From positions 3,533,072 to 3,597,071 of the forward strand of contig OY986965.1 of NCBI GenBank assembly GCA_963920575.1: 64,000 bases of DNA, in the 5' to 3' direction. The notes under the pieces were generated by a model, which saw only the letters and a list, made by a program, of their open reading frames with translations, was not told the DNA's origin and searched no databases. The position numbers and the translations under genes are program-made. The DNA comes from Narthecium ossifragum. Taxonomy: Eukaryota > Streptophyta > Magnoliopsida > Dioscoreales > Nartheciaceae. Below are positions 22,017-38,711 of this stretch, piece by piece (within the stretch, counting starts at the first letter, position 1; the number at the start of each line of letters is the position of its first letter).

Positions 22017-23560
22017 CTGCATAAAGAAAACCAGATTATTAGTTTCAAACAGTAGGCTCTCAAATACCTGATATTAAGAAATCAAGCCAATTGGGACATT
22101 TCATAAATCAATAGAAAGGGTGATTAACCATGTTCGAATAGGTGAGTGAAAGGTCTATGGCCCACATCATGCATATAAAGTAGGTGGCTCAAAGAACTAT
22201 ACTTCACATGAAATGAAACAAATGGATACAGAGTAGAGTGATGGGATTTTTCATCCATTGAAGTGTGAAATATTACCTGTTAGTTTTACTATTTGCAGCA
22301 GATACAATGATTGATGTCAACCTCTAGACCCTACAAGCATAAACAACAGGTCTTCTTAACACCCATGCAAATATGGGAAATACTCATGTTAAACAAGTCA
22401 TTCAACATCATATAAAAGTTAAAAGTGAATTTCATCTTGCTTCCACTCAGGTTAAAGAAAAACAATGCACAAACAATCTATAAGAACCATAAACTCCTCC
22501 CAAAATAAGATTGACATATATTCACAAATTCATCTTAGCCATTGGAATAGGAACTATAGGATAGTATTTTCCACGCGCTAATTAGCTAATTCTGACATAC
22601 ATGGAGTTCTACAGAATATGAACAAAAACTCTACAGTCTCCAACTACAAATCCAGACCTTCGACAAAAATCTAGCTAAATGACATCACTTTAGGGTAAAC
22701 AAATGCCTTAAAATAGCAATAATTCCACAACCAATCATATCCACTCAATAAGAAACTAAACCTAAATCCTAATGTCTCAAGAAATCAAAAAAGAAGAGGA
22801 CACAGATTCCCAAGCACTCCTTCAAACAACCCCAATTTAAATACCAATAATATCTAGTAGTCATGGATCTGTTTTAACTATAGCATATCGGAGAGTTTAA
22901 ATTTTGTAACAACACATGACAGTAAAAAGATTTGTCACATGAGTCAATAATGTGTATCATTGAAGCATTTCAGGTTGTGTCATCATTAACAAATCATGAA
23001 ATTTGGCAAAATTCTTGAATTGTGAAATAGTTGGAGAGTCTAAAGACCCCTTTGGCAATGGACAATTTTGGAAGAATCCTGGAATATAGCAAAGGTAAAA
23101 TGTGATGTCACCATTAACTTTTATCTAGACTCTCTATTTCTCCATTAACGAATGTATAATTTGAGACAAAATCTGGAAAGTATCGAAGCAATAATATGAT
23201 ATGGTACTTTATTTCAAATCTTTTGATTTCATATTTTTTTCCCTGAAATGAACAACATCATTGCATCTCAAACTATTTAAGACTACTTAGTTATTGCTTA
23301 GTTCTTTACCCAGTTTGTTGAGCATCATCGTTGTCAAGTAGAATTCTTAAACTCAAATATGCTTTTCTCATCACGAACTTTTGATTTATACACATGCCTA
23401 AATAACTTCACATACAAGCAAATTGAAGTATTATGATCCACTTTATTACTGACTTTGGTTGTGAATTTTACCAAAGTCGTAAGGATCTACAAATTTCTTT
23501 TCAGATGTAATGTTCTCGTGGTTCTCTATTTCAATATAACTTAGTCTCTTATCTCTTATT
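22017..23560. other. AT-rich DNA, no recognised gene
   Basis: Neither strand showed a recognisable exon. A stretch near 23050-23230 with short opposing repeats (CTTTGGCAATGGACAATTTTGG) may be an old MITE. Confidence 0.35.
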
Positions 23561-23568
23561 GTTTGCAG

Positions 23569-23637
23569 GTAAAATGCTTGGCCACATTCTTGTCACCAAA
23601 CAGACTGGTCCATAGAGGAAAGTTGTGAGCAGGGTGG
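23569..23637 (+). pseudogene. Succinyl-CoA ligase beta-subunit exon fragment with stop
   Basis: After a TTGTTTGCAG acceptor the frame reads GKMLGHILVTKQTGP, then TAG (23613-23615), then RKVVSRV. The plant mitochondrial succinate-CoA ligase beta subunit has a closely similar GKMLGQILVTKQTGP segment with KVVSKV after it. The in-frame TAG marks it as non-coding. This subunit makes or uses succinyl-CoA in the TCA cycle. It is the second TCA-cycle fragment in the same block, with fumarase at 17869-18049. Confidence 0.7.
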
Positions 23638-24196
23638 GATTTATGTTACTTAATTGTCCTTTGCATGGCTGGGTAGTCTTATGATGATCAGTGATCACAA
23701 AGAGTAGTTGAATATATATTGACATTATTTTACATGGATGTGTATTTACTTTGTTATTCATATTTATCTGACAGTTGTCTTCTATCATTCACCCAATTTA
23801 ACTCTTACGAAGCACATGGACACAGCGGAGATTCACTGGACAAAAAATAAAGAGATCTACCGAGAGCGAGAAAGGCAAGGAGGCGTACCTCGTTGCAGAG
23901 CGTGCGTTGCTGCGATAGCCCCGACGTTAGCTCTAAGCGCCAGTCACCATCAGAGCTGCACTCAGCCAAGCGCCTGCGCTGGTGAGGACAACCGGTGTGG
24001 AGAGGGGGGAGGGGGGTGGAGGGATGTAGGGTTTATCGAGGACGTAGCGCGCTGGTAACGTATGCCCTAGCTTTGCCGGTGAGGCGAGCCACGGTTTGCC
24101 TTTTGGGGTTGGGCGGAAGGGATTCGGGGTTTTGAATGGCTGCCTTGGATGGTGGCTTTTACTTTTTTACCCCTGCCACGTCTGATCGGTGTAAAA

Positions 24197-24217
24197 CACC
24201 GGCCTAATCAGTCGGTG
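24197..24217 (+). repeat. Right 21-bp border repeat of the 8-kb block
   Basis: It contains GGCCTAATCAGTCGGTG and is preceded directly by GGTGTAAAA. It has the same orientation as the copy at 16180-16200, differing at two positions. Confidence 0.75.
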
Positions 24218-24562
24218 CGAGAAACATTATTCGTCTTTTATCACCCGGGAATCGGATCCCATTGTTACCGACCCGGTAGCCCGATTTCCCCAATACCTCT
24301 TCTGCTCTTCATATGTTTATGAAGCCGTTTGCGTGCAATTAGATTCATTTGTAGGGGTGTATTTGCACAAAACGCTAAAAAAAGTAAATAAAACGAAGGC
24401 GGTTCGACCCGACCCGCTCGGAGTTCGAACCTCCCGAAGAAACCCAAACCCCTCCAAATCCAAGCCCTAATTGCATCGGCATCGCTCTCTCCTCCTCGCA
24501 TTCGAACTCCCAAGTCCCAAACCTCACCGCCCGCCTAGCTCGTGCCCTAATTCGATCCAGCC
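24218..24562 (+). promoter_or_regulatory. Promoter and leader of HOS1
   Basis: The stretch between the border repeat and the HOS1 ATG becomes C-rich after 24400 (CCCTAA, CTCTCTCCTCCTCG), as plant leaders often are. No TATA box is obvious. The block border lies 346 bases before the ATG, so some of the original promoter may have been displaced. Confidence 0.35.
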
Positions 24563-27500
24563 ATGGAAGCGGAGGTGCTTCTCTCATCCATTTGTTCTCA
24601 TAATTTGTCCTTCTTTAGCTCTTCGTCGAGAGATTTGAACGGATGGTTCCGAATTTTTTGGAGAGGTTTTTATTTCCAGAATGATCTCTGAATGTAATCT
24701 TGATAAACGCGGAAACGAACGGTTCATTCGATTTAGTAAGCATGGCTAAGTTTTTATTCCATTTGTTTCATCGTTGGTGCTATTTGTATAAAATCTTGCA
24801 GTTGTGTACAATCTTAGCGTCTCAAGAATAGTGTTGTTTCGATATTGCATAATGGATGAGAATTACTACTTTAGTGAACTCTATTTCCAGCAAGCATGTC
24901 ATAGCTAACCTGTCATTGCCATTGCTGTGAAATTTTTCAAGGTTTTTTCTTCATCTCGGGAGTTGGTAAGTTGCTTCCCATGGGGCTTTCAACACACTAT
25001 AAATGTAGTCTTGAAGAAGTAATAGCTTCATTAGGTCTGTTTGCTTCTTGCAACAAGATACAGTGTATTTAAGCTCATAGTTTCCGCCCTTACGAATTGG
25101 CTTGTGCACGGCTCTTGGTCTGTGGTTTGTTATTGGGGATAGCTATATTTAACAACTGTGATTCTTGAAGTTGGCTTTGATGATAGTTGTATCACAGTTT
25201 ATCTTTCTGGCTTTTATGTTTAGATCACGAATTTACCGGGAATGTGATGTGTGAATGCAACTTGTATAATCATAGTTAAGCAGAATGATATGTTGTTCCT
25301 TTTCATCATTATCAATGTGATTATGCATGATGTCGTATGCGACTTCTATTCTTTCTTTGCTATTCTTGCCTCCATTGGAGTATATATGCTTACCTATATT
25401 TGCATCGTATAATGAGCTTGTGTGTGGCCTACTTGCATGCATCAACTTTGACCTTTTTCATCAAACTTTCTAGCTGGTATTCTGTGGTCTTGTTCCCGAT
25501 GCTTAGCTGAAACGTCATTTTGGGACATGATTTGAAGTGCTCTTGGATTTGATTGTAACACATTTAATAAAAATATGTATAGTGAATTATTTAAGTTTCT
25601 AACTTGTCAATCTGAATTAAAGAACATATCTAGTGAACTCCTTGCGGTGGTCTAGCTATATGCGATGTCATATATGTCATTTTAGAGGAAATTGGACTTA
25701 TTTTGTATGATTTATGAATCACTCTTTGCAGGTACGCAATGCCTTCCATGATGCACTGGAGCACATGGCGTCAATAGATCTGATCGAGTTGTGCAATGAA
25801 GCCAAGGTTGAGCGATGCCGTGCAACGAGAGATCTGAGCAGCTGTGGACGCTATGTCCAGCATGTGTTGATCTCGTGTGGACATGCCTCTTTGTGTGCAG
25901 AATGCAGTCAGAGATGTGATGTATGCCCAATCTGTAGGATTTCATTGCCAAATGGTCGAAATAAACAGCGGCTCCGCCTTTATTATAAGTGCATTGAAGC
26001 CGGCCTTATTTCCAAAAGATATGATGACCGATTTCAAGAAAAGAAAGATATCGTGGAGCATTCGATGGCTGATATTCAACGTCTATATTCTCTATTTGAT
26101 GTTGCTTTGGAGAACAACCTGGTTTCTTTGATCTGCCATTGTATCCTTTAGTAGAATAAAAAATACTAAATTTCGTATCTGCTGCAATTAGTTAAGTTTT
26201 TATTTTAATACTTATATTTCTGCTGGTTTAAGTGTTTAATAATTTTTTGCTCACACCTTAATGAATGTGCCAGATGTTACAGATGTCTGCATGAATGAAA
26301 GTGCTGTGTCAAGTGATCCCGTTCTTTCGTTCCTTTTGGATGAAGTGGTTGTCAAAGACTGGTGCAAACGGAAATTCAAGAATATTATATTGGATCTTCG
26401 TGGAATTTGTATCCTATAGAATTTAAGCTTCCTAATCTTAAAGAACTGGCTAGGAAACATCTTTCCTACTCATTCACGGACCAATCACACCAAGAGAACA
26501 AAGAATTTAATAGGCAATCTTAATTCTTACTACATTTACGATGATAACTTAACAGTTGTATAGACACCCTCGGTGCAGAAGAAATGAAATCTAAATTATG
26601 CTTACTTCAAAAGATTGTGTCGCAGTTAGCTGGTATCTCCAGCATTCTCGAGGTTATGGTTGCATCATTTAAGGAAAACCTTTCAGCTCAACTTCATGAC
26701 TTGCATCACCTCTGGGAGGACACAATGAAGGTCAAACAGGTTTGTTTTGGTTTGCTAATAGAAGCATTGGCTGTGGATTCCGTTATTGTTTTGCCGATAA
26801 TTAATTGTTTGTTTACCATCCTTGTTCGAGCAAATCAACATTACATACTTGCTAGTGATCTCATGCAGATAAAATGTTTGTAGTGACAATTTCAGTTTTG
26901 CTTCTGGCCTATGGGACCTGATTTTTGAAATATGTTTTGACATATTAGACTAAGTCGCCTGCTTATGTGTAATATTTGCCTGAATACTTTATGTCCCATG
27001 TTCCCCTTGTCTGCTTACATTATCGAGAGTGATCAACTCTTTGGGCAAGCCTACTTGATGGTGACTAAAGAAGAAAGCACAGCATAACTTCTTGCGCTAC
27101 TGTTGGTTGCAATTTGTTTTGCCGAGAACCTTGCTTATGACATTTGGCAAGAAGTCCGCTAGATTTGGCAAGCCGTAACTTCAATGAGCTAGTTCTGCTC
27201 CTGCACTTTTCTGGATTGCTGCAGGTCTAGTCAAAAAATTGGTTTTGTCTAGTCCAAATTTGAAATTTTTTAGAAGTTTTCTTTTGTAGTATACCTCTTA
27301 AATTAGCTCTCTTTCAGTGTACCTTAGATTTCTCCAGGTGTATATGACATGCTTTGGCTTAGATTCGTGTTTCCTGATAGAGTGGGTGAGTACTTCCATT
27401 TCTCACGAGGTCTATGCTAAGAGAAGATTGGCCTCTATAGTTTCATGCCCCATAACTGAAAGCAGATAATGTAGACATTTAGATGGGTTTATTAACCTTG

Positions 27501-30500
27501 GATGAGCATCTTTCATGGCGAAATCCTCACTGTAAATTTTCCATTGAAGACGTTTCTTTTTTTTCTTTTTTTTCTTGGGGTGCAGCTATCGCCTTCTCTT
27601 ATCTCAGAATTTCTGGAAACTCCTCCTTTTGTTTTATTAATTGTGAAACACATAGGAAGTAAGTTTGGTATTACTATCTATTCCTAAGATAATGATGCCG
27701 AAACTCAGTTATTATCTTTGTTTCATTCTTCCTAGCATTTGGAGGTGATGACTTGGTGCATTCAACATCAATTTCTTGAGAACGTTCAGTCACGATATCC
27801 TATTGACAAATGGAAAGTGGCTGTCCGTGAAAGGAAATCAGCTGCACTTAAGCGGTCATGGCCAGAATTTACAAGTAATTCTATGGATTCTGGAGTGCAA
27901 GTTCTTGTACTTTTCATTGAACAGGCACTGTCGAATCTTGGGATAGAACAGAGTTTTGAACTGGAAACGGAAGACGAACTGGATATTTTTTGCCTGCGGT
28001 GTAAAGATACTCCACTGCTCTTCAGGTCCAAGATAGATGTGGACCATGTGGCTAAAAGCATAACGGAAGGATGTTACCCTTTTGAGAATGTACGAACTGC
28101 TACTGATGTCCTCTTTCTGCATGGCACCTCTGACATGGTAGTCGCCAAGCAAGCAATTGTATCCTTTTCCATTTGTATAATATACCTCAATGATGCCAGC
28201 TTGTGCCACTGCATTCTTCTTTCTGTTACCTTAACTGAATTGCAGTTTTTATATTATCTACACGATCGACATTGGACTAGGCCTGATGCAGAATGGAGAT
28301 ACTTAGTGGATGATTTTGCTGCATGCTTTGGTATTACTAGAGATTCCATATTGGAGTCTTTAGTTTTTTATCTACTGGATGACACTTCTGATCTGGCCTT
28401 ACAGGTGCTATTATCTTCACGAGTTTGACCCTTGTTTATTTGATGTCTGATATACCTGATTTAATTTGGAGGTTTTGCTTTTCATTTTGATGTATGAATA
28501 TAAGAATCTTTTAAACATGGACGTCTAAAACTTATTAATTACAGAATTTTGACGATTATGATATAACTAACTTGAATTTTTGTTGCTTATATGATTTAAC
28601 ATTTCACTTCCGTAATGGCAGTATATATCGTTTATACAGTGGCCTTGAGTGCCCGTCTTTATTTCGACAGTTTGCGATTACATTCTTGTATGTTTTTTCA
28701 GCATCAACTTAACTTCGAACTCCTCAATGAGCATCGTCTCAGTTTTCAGAATTCTGTGATTAGCATGGCTCAGTCTAAATGCTACTTGAACAAAACATTT
28801 TCCCCCGTTTTTGTGCAGTTTATTGGCATTTTAGCAAATGTTACCATGCTTGTTTGTTTGTTGGTAATATTCGTAATTGGTTTCTTTATTTTATGCACTT
28901 GCACTGACCAGTATGTAACATCAAACACTTTCACTTCAATATTGGGGTAACTGACCTGAACTATTCCTTTAATGGGGTCTTTATCGTATGAACACAGCCA
29001 CAAATTGAGTGTGCACGATGCTATACTGACCCATCTTTTTGTAGTGCACAATAACAGTCAATAAGGAGCGATATTTGTAACATGAAAAGACAATGCCAAG
29101 GGCCATGTTTGCAGTTGAATTGGTTTGAGAATTATAGGCAAAATTGCAGGTTCAAGGTTCTATCTGTCTTCTGGTTATAAGTCCTTGGAAGTAATCTAAG
29201 TTTACCTTGCTGTAGGAAGCAAGCCATCTACTACCAGAAATTGCTGGATCAGAAACCCACCCAAAAATAGCGCAAGTTATATTGGAACGTCAATGTCCCG
29301 ACATTGCTCTGAGTGTATTAAGGTGTACAGGACATGATGGCTCCTCTGCTTCCATCAATTCGGAATTTGATCGCATGCAATCCACCTCCCTTGGTGAGGC
29401 AGTCACAGCTGTTCGAGTTAAAATTGAGGGTGGACTCCTGACAGAGGCCTTTATGTATCAGAGGATGCACTGTTCCAAAGTGAAGGAAGAAAACTTTAAG
29501 CATGCAACTTCTGAAATTCTAACTTCCGACTCTTGGATTTACCATGTTGAGATTTTGGTTAGTGAAATTTGCTATCTCTGTATTAGAAGGAACCTGGTAG
29601 ACAGACTTATCGAGCTGCCGTGGAATTATGATGAAGAGAAGTATCTGCATAAATATCTTTTAGACCATGCTTGTCACGCTCCTTCAACAACATGTGGCAG
29701 TCTTCTTGTGGTTTTCTACCTCCAGGTAATTTTTTGTCATGTATGAGATACCTGTGCACACATTTATAAAATATTTTTTCAGTAGTTGAACCATCAAAGT
29801 TTTGGAAATTAGAGGAATATTTGGGCTGTGATTATTGTGGGTACTATGAATTTTTGCTTCCATACTTATGTTGATGCTTTCTTTTTAATGTTGTCTGGAT
29901 GTGTTTTCTACGTATTTGTGGATGTAGTTTTACAGATCCTCCTCGGTGCTGAGCATTGTTGTTTGTCTCGTATTGAATCTTCACTTGTGAGATTTCTATC
30001 TTTTTTTTTATATTGTTCGTCGTTAAATCATATGAACCTTGTCCTTCATACTTTTGGTCTATGAGTTCAGTTATCCTGACCCTTGAATCAGAAAGCTTGT
30101 TGAATTGACTCCTTTCATTTTGGCCCATGGGAGGTAATTTAGGAATTTGTATACTTTTCATTACTGTTATTCCTCATTTGCTCTATAGCGTGATCACATA
30201 TCAAGCACATATGAAACATTCTTTGTTGCTATTCACCTGTTCAAGACCTCTATGCAATAGCCTCCAGCTAGTAGGGTGACATGGTCTTTGGAGCATACTT
30301 TTTGTAAGGTCTGAATTTTCCACTGTAATGGCCTCTTGTGGCCAGAATAAACTGGACTGGAATGACACACAGGCCTGGTATCGACCGGGTATCGCCACTT
30401 TCAGTTTGTTTCTGGCTGGTTAGGCGGAAATGGCCTAAAACAGTATCGAACGAATCTGGTTGCAACAATTAACATATATAGAGTAGGATTTTAATTGATT

Positions 30501-33381
30501 TTTCTATATTCAAGCGGATTAGAGGATGGATTTTACCCATTTAAAGTAAAACACGCCCACCCTTGTTCCTCACCCTTTTGCCTCTTTCAGCTTGTTTCTG
30601 ACCGTTTACCTGAAAATGGCCTCCAACAGCATCGGTTGATTCTGGTTGCGCCGACTAACATTTATCGAGTTGGATTTAGATTGATTGATCTATAGCCGAG
30701 TGGATCAGAGGACAGAATCACCCCGTAAAACTAAAATACGCCCACCCTTTCTCTTCTCTCTTTTCCACCAAAATCCTGACCCTCATTCTCACACCCTCTG
30801 CCCTAATCCAAATGAATGGCAACCATCGACTGTGCTAATTTTATTCTCTGATGGTATATTTCAGCTTTGTTTTCCGTCCAATAGTCGAGAAGGTGTGGAC
30901 TAGTCGACTAGTCCATAGCTTCAGTAGCTGTGGCGGTGGCACCACTGGCAGTGGTTGCTGTCACTGTTTGGGATTTTATCTTTTATTATCTTCCATTTAA
31001 AAATTACTGAAATTAAAAAAAATATGAGATGGCCAAAACTAATAAGACATTGAAATGACGTGGAAACTAAACTTTTGAATCCTACTTTCTATTGAAAGGC
31101 TTGTGTGCATGGTTTTGAAGATCAGACACGCTGTGTATAAGCATGGTTTGTTTGTCCTATTGTAGGCAATGCTGGGGTTTAATTTCATCAGTTTTCCTTT
31201 CACTATAAAGATCTGAAAGTTTGAAAATGTGATTTAACTTGATCCTAAGAATAACTTTCATACTAATTTCAGATCACACATAATTTTTTTTGTTCCTATG
31301 TTGACAAAGTTTGATCTCATTTGCATGCTCTCTATCTTCAGTATCTATGGTGTAGCTTTATGCTTTTGTCTCCCTGACTTCATGATGCTTTCGTTATCAT
31401 GAAGACATATTTGAGTTAATTTAGGAGACTTTCTTGTCAGTTTGAGAAGATGACAGTTAAATGCCACTTATTTTTCCCTTTTTGTGATCTGCTATTATTG
31501 ACTTTGTTTCTATGACATGTATGGTAAGTAAAATGTAAAATTATCTTTGTCAAACTTGTCAGCGTTATCGCTATACTGAAGCATATCGAGTAAATCTCAA
31601 ACTTCAAAGCTTGGAGGAAAGCTTTATGCGGACTGCAAATGAGGAAGTTGTATCGAGGATGAGAATGATAACTCAGTGGAGGACAGGATTGGTTGTAAGT
31701 TTCGCCTCGCTTCAATCAGATTCTTTCCTTCACTTTTGTTATGATTTTATTATGGTTCTTTCTGTCGGCCACATGTGGTTGGAACTGCAAAGTGCAATAT
31801 GCAAATGCATACGTTCATCACAACAAGAAACACCAAATGGCAGGACATCTCTAATTATATTGAATAATGAAAACTATTTTTCGCTCGAAGTTTGTAAACT
31901 GTATTGTAAACATGACTTGTACAGGCCCGAGAACAAATGCACTAGGTATATGCTGCGCCGTCAATATCCAGACAGTACACTACGCATGCCTATATGACTA
32001 TGTTGACTGAATTTTAGAACATGGCGTAAATTAGTGCTACTATGCTTAGGTAGCTTTTGTCTTTTCTTTTTTACTTATGAACTTGAGTGTGTAGGGCATC
32101 ACCTATCCGAGTAAAAGAGTATCTGACTCGTTGGTCTTTTGTGTTACTTAATATCTATTCCCCTCCATCAAACTAGTACGTATGCCGGCATTTATTATGT
32201 AGTTTTAAATTTCGGTGCTAATTTGTTTTAAATGCCATAAATCCTCCCCTGTTTACTTGCGAAGATTATTGACGCATTATGTTGTCAGCAGGATAAATGC
32301 CTTGAGTTGTTACCTGAGGTACAGAAACAACAAGTAATGACCGAAGAAAAAGCCGACTCTGGTCTCTTTCCTTCTATTGATGTTCATATGCTCTCAAAAC
32401 CTGATATCTCAAATGAACCACCAAATCACAAAACCTCAATGAAGTCCTCTCTTATTCTTCAGACGAACCTCAATTCTTTTCTTTCAAGAAAAGCGATTGG
32501 ACGCACCAATTTGAGTAGCCCCACTAGCAATCGACCTGGGGACTTTAATGATGCAGCTCCTTCTATTCTCCAGTGGAGGCTACACAGTTCAGTGGAAAGT
32601 CCTGCTGCACACAGAACGAATACCTTTTTAAGTGGAATTTCTTCTCCAGGGACCTACAATGGCGATAGTGTACTAGCTAAAGATACATTCACCAGAGACA
32701 GTAGACGGCAAGATAGACAAGGATATCAGTCAGTTGGCCAGACAACGCCTTCTAGGGATGTGAACTTGAGTACTCCCAAAAACCCTCGGAATGTTAATCA
32801 GTTAAATTCTCCTAGAAAGCCGCAGAATGACCATCAGTTTCAAGGTGATGTATTTTCGACTGGAGCAGAACTATATGGTACTATCAACAATGCAGACATT
32901 TCCCGTCCATACATGCCCAGAGCCAATTCTGAAGAAACTAATGGGATGGTGAATACTGTACATATCAATGGTACAATGATTGCACCGATTCATGGTCGTA
33001 ATCCGGTAGACCCTCAAGGACATAATATGCTAGACAAATCTTGGACCAACATCTTCTCAGAGGAATCAGCAATGGACTTCTCTTGGAGGTAAGGCTTTTT
33101 TCCGCAAGTGCCAGAGTTTACTCTGGTTGTGAGGAGTGTAAAACATGTTTGCCAGTCTTGAACTTACACTCTAAGCACATGTCCACCTTTTTTGAACTGA
33201 CTGAGGCTTTGTCATCTTTAATTGAAGCTCTGGGAAGAGAGACTCTCCTGTTGAAGAACTCGATGTGAGAGGTGCTTTAAGATGGAGGTCTGAAGAGTCC
33301 AGTGGAGATGAAGAGGACAGTGGGCTCCCTAAACACAAGGGTGGGGTGGTTCCAAGACGGACAAAATACCCTTGGAGGTGA
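24563..33381 (+). CDS. HOS1: E3 ubiquitin ligase HOS1, complete, ten exons
   Basis: HOS1 is a nuclear-pore-associated RING E3 ligase that promotes turnover of ICE1 in cold and acts in flowering time and mRNA export. Exons: 24563-24574, 25732-26140, 26274-26408, 26564-26739, 27736-28158, 28246-28404, 29216-29725, 31563-31694, 32292-33088 and 33228-33381. Every junction is GT-AG and phases agree, giving 968 codons (the Arabidopsis protein is about 930). The family's start is SIDLIELCNEAKVE. A variant RING (CGHASLCAECSQRCDVCPIC) lies near residues 45-75. The ELYS-like domain spans roughly residues 380-600 (YPFENVRTATDVLFLHG, FLYYLHDRHWT, RRNLVDRLIELPWN). The C-terminus is polar and ends in GALRWRSEESSGDEED and a basic tail. 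The 12-base first exon (MEAE) is the least certain part; the family's N-terminus is usually longer. Confidence 0.92.
30405..30749 (+). repeat. Imperfect tandem duplication in HOS1 intron 7
   Basis: About 160 bases starting TGTTTCTGGCTGGTTAGGCG (30405) recur, diverged, from about 30590. Shared landmarks are AAAATGGCCT, TCTGGTTGC, GATTGATTT/CTAT and TACGCCCACCCTT. The intron (29726-31562) is the longest after intron 1. Confidence 0.65.
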
Positions 33382-33820
33382 ATGAGATCGTATGCCAAGT
33401 TGCATTGTGGATTTGGTTGAGAGTGGCTACGAAGAGTAGCATGCCAAAATTTTGTTTTGGGTGCTGCTGTCGCTGCTAGCCGCTATTGCATAATGCAGGG
33501 GCCACCGAAGTATTAATCGCTTTCTAAAGAGTTGCTGCTCGGAGAGGAATTTGGCTGCTGCGTGGGAAGGCCCTTTTCATGGAAGAAGATTCGAGAGCAA
33601 TGTGCTCCAGTGATGCCCACCCACAAATCTTCATATCTCCTGTTTTCTTAAAAACAGCAAAACCTTCCACTTCAAAATATGTATCATCTCATAATCTCAT
33701 GTCAGCTATATGATCCTGAATATCGAAACGTCTTTTAGCAAATGTAGGTAGAACAGCCATCTGAAGGAGTGTAGAGGGGTTAGAGTCATCTGCTCTAGAT
33801 GAGTAAGAAATGAAGGTTAA

Positions 33821-33955
33821 AGCTGTAGAGAGGTGATTTTTGCTCAAGGAATCCTGTAATCCGTTTTATTTGCCGAGAATAGCCTGATAGCTGTAGAGGT
33901 GATTTTTGCTCAAGGAATCCTGTAAACCGGTTTTATTTGCCAAGAATCGCCTGAG
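33821..33955 (+). repeat. 67-base tandem duplication after HOS1
   Basis: AGCTGTAGAG...GGTGATTTTTGCTCAAGGAA...GCCTGA occurs at 33821-33888 and again at 33889-33955 with few changes. It lies 440 bases past the HOS1 stop, in the 3' untranslated or flanking region. Confidence 0.8.
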
Positions 33956-34878
33956 AAGTGTCTCTGAAGTGCAAATCTTATTTGCATTGCCAATTTTGTC
34001 AAACAATTCAGGGAACTGACATGTTCAGCAGCTGCTTACATAAGTTTTGAAGTGGGAATAGCATTCTGCTAAAGACTATTCATTTGTAGATATGTTCATT
34101 TGAGGTTTGTTGATATAAAGCTTCAGAGCGAGTGGGATTCACCTGTGAAGTATGGTGATGCAAGGTGTGCCTGCTGGATTCTAGGGGGGCTGTTCAATGT
34201 TACCATTTTCTCTTTTTCATTTTCATGAAATTAGAGAAATGTGCTGAAAGTGGAAGTGTGTTTGATTTCTTTCTTTCGTCTAATAACATTTTCTAGAAAT
34301 CAGGAAGCCCCAGTAACATATTTTCTAGATATTGGAAAACAGCTTAACAAAAGAAAATGACGACATCCAGACCAATCCCTGTCTCAATGCAGCAACATAG
34401 TAATCTCAATGCAGTGAATACTTCCCTTCTCACCATTCCCCGCGCCTATCTATGCAACACGGGATGATTTGAAATCTACGAACCATATTTAGAGGAAAAA
34501 CAGCTCAAAGAAAAGAGAGAACAAGAACAGCTAAGAGCAATAGTAGTACAAATGTTTTACAGATGAGTGTGACAGAGATCATATCCTAGCTTATAGCTTG
34601 GGATGAATTAAAGAAACGGTAAGAGTAAGAACAACAGTCACACCCTTCTCTTCACTTGCTTCTTTCATGTTTCATTGTCTTCCTTCTCCTTCACAATGTT
34701 AGATGGTGTCAACAGAATTTCTTGTCATTCCTATCATGCTAAAAAGCCTCCTGTCATCCTAGCAGCGTCGATGGATCATCACACGATTGGATGAATGTTG
34801 GTTGTGGATGCAGGATAAAATCAATAAAGATCAGCTGATGGCTTCATTGGCCAATCGAAGACATAATTCAGAAGGAAA
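33956..34878. other. Convergent intergenic region between HOS1 and the MAPK
   Basis: HOS1 (plus) and the MAPK (minus) end towards each other here, so it should hold both 3' untranslated regions. A weak MITE-like stretch lies at about 34180-34370 (ATTTTCTAGAAAT, AAATGTGCTGAAAGTGG). No other gene is seen. Confidence 0.45.

Positions 34879-38711
<3,833 letters not shown>

Larger units (their letters stand above)
16201..24196. mobile_element. 8-kb block with captured gene fragments, bordered by direct repeats
   Basis: The block begins TTTTACACC and ends GGTGTAAAA, a 9-base terminal inverted repeat, and is flanked by 21-bp direct repeats (16180-16200 and 24197-24217). Inside are exon-sized pieces of a FAR1-related gene, fumarase, solanesyl diphosphate synthase (opposite strand) and succinyl-CoA ligase beta, plus a minisatellite. 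Each piece keeps its splice signals but lacks neighbouring exons. That pattern is known from Helitrons and Pack-MULEs. No transposase is seen, and no Helitron TC...CTAG ends were found, so the class is unknown. The first 1 kb (16300-17250) looks like a GC-rich leader followed by an intron and may be a captured promoter region. Confidence 0.5.

Noticed and set aside
16201..24196. Helitron as the class of the 8-kb block
   Set aside because: No TC start, CTRR end or 3' hairpin in the right place, and direct borders are present; left as unclassified.
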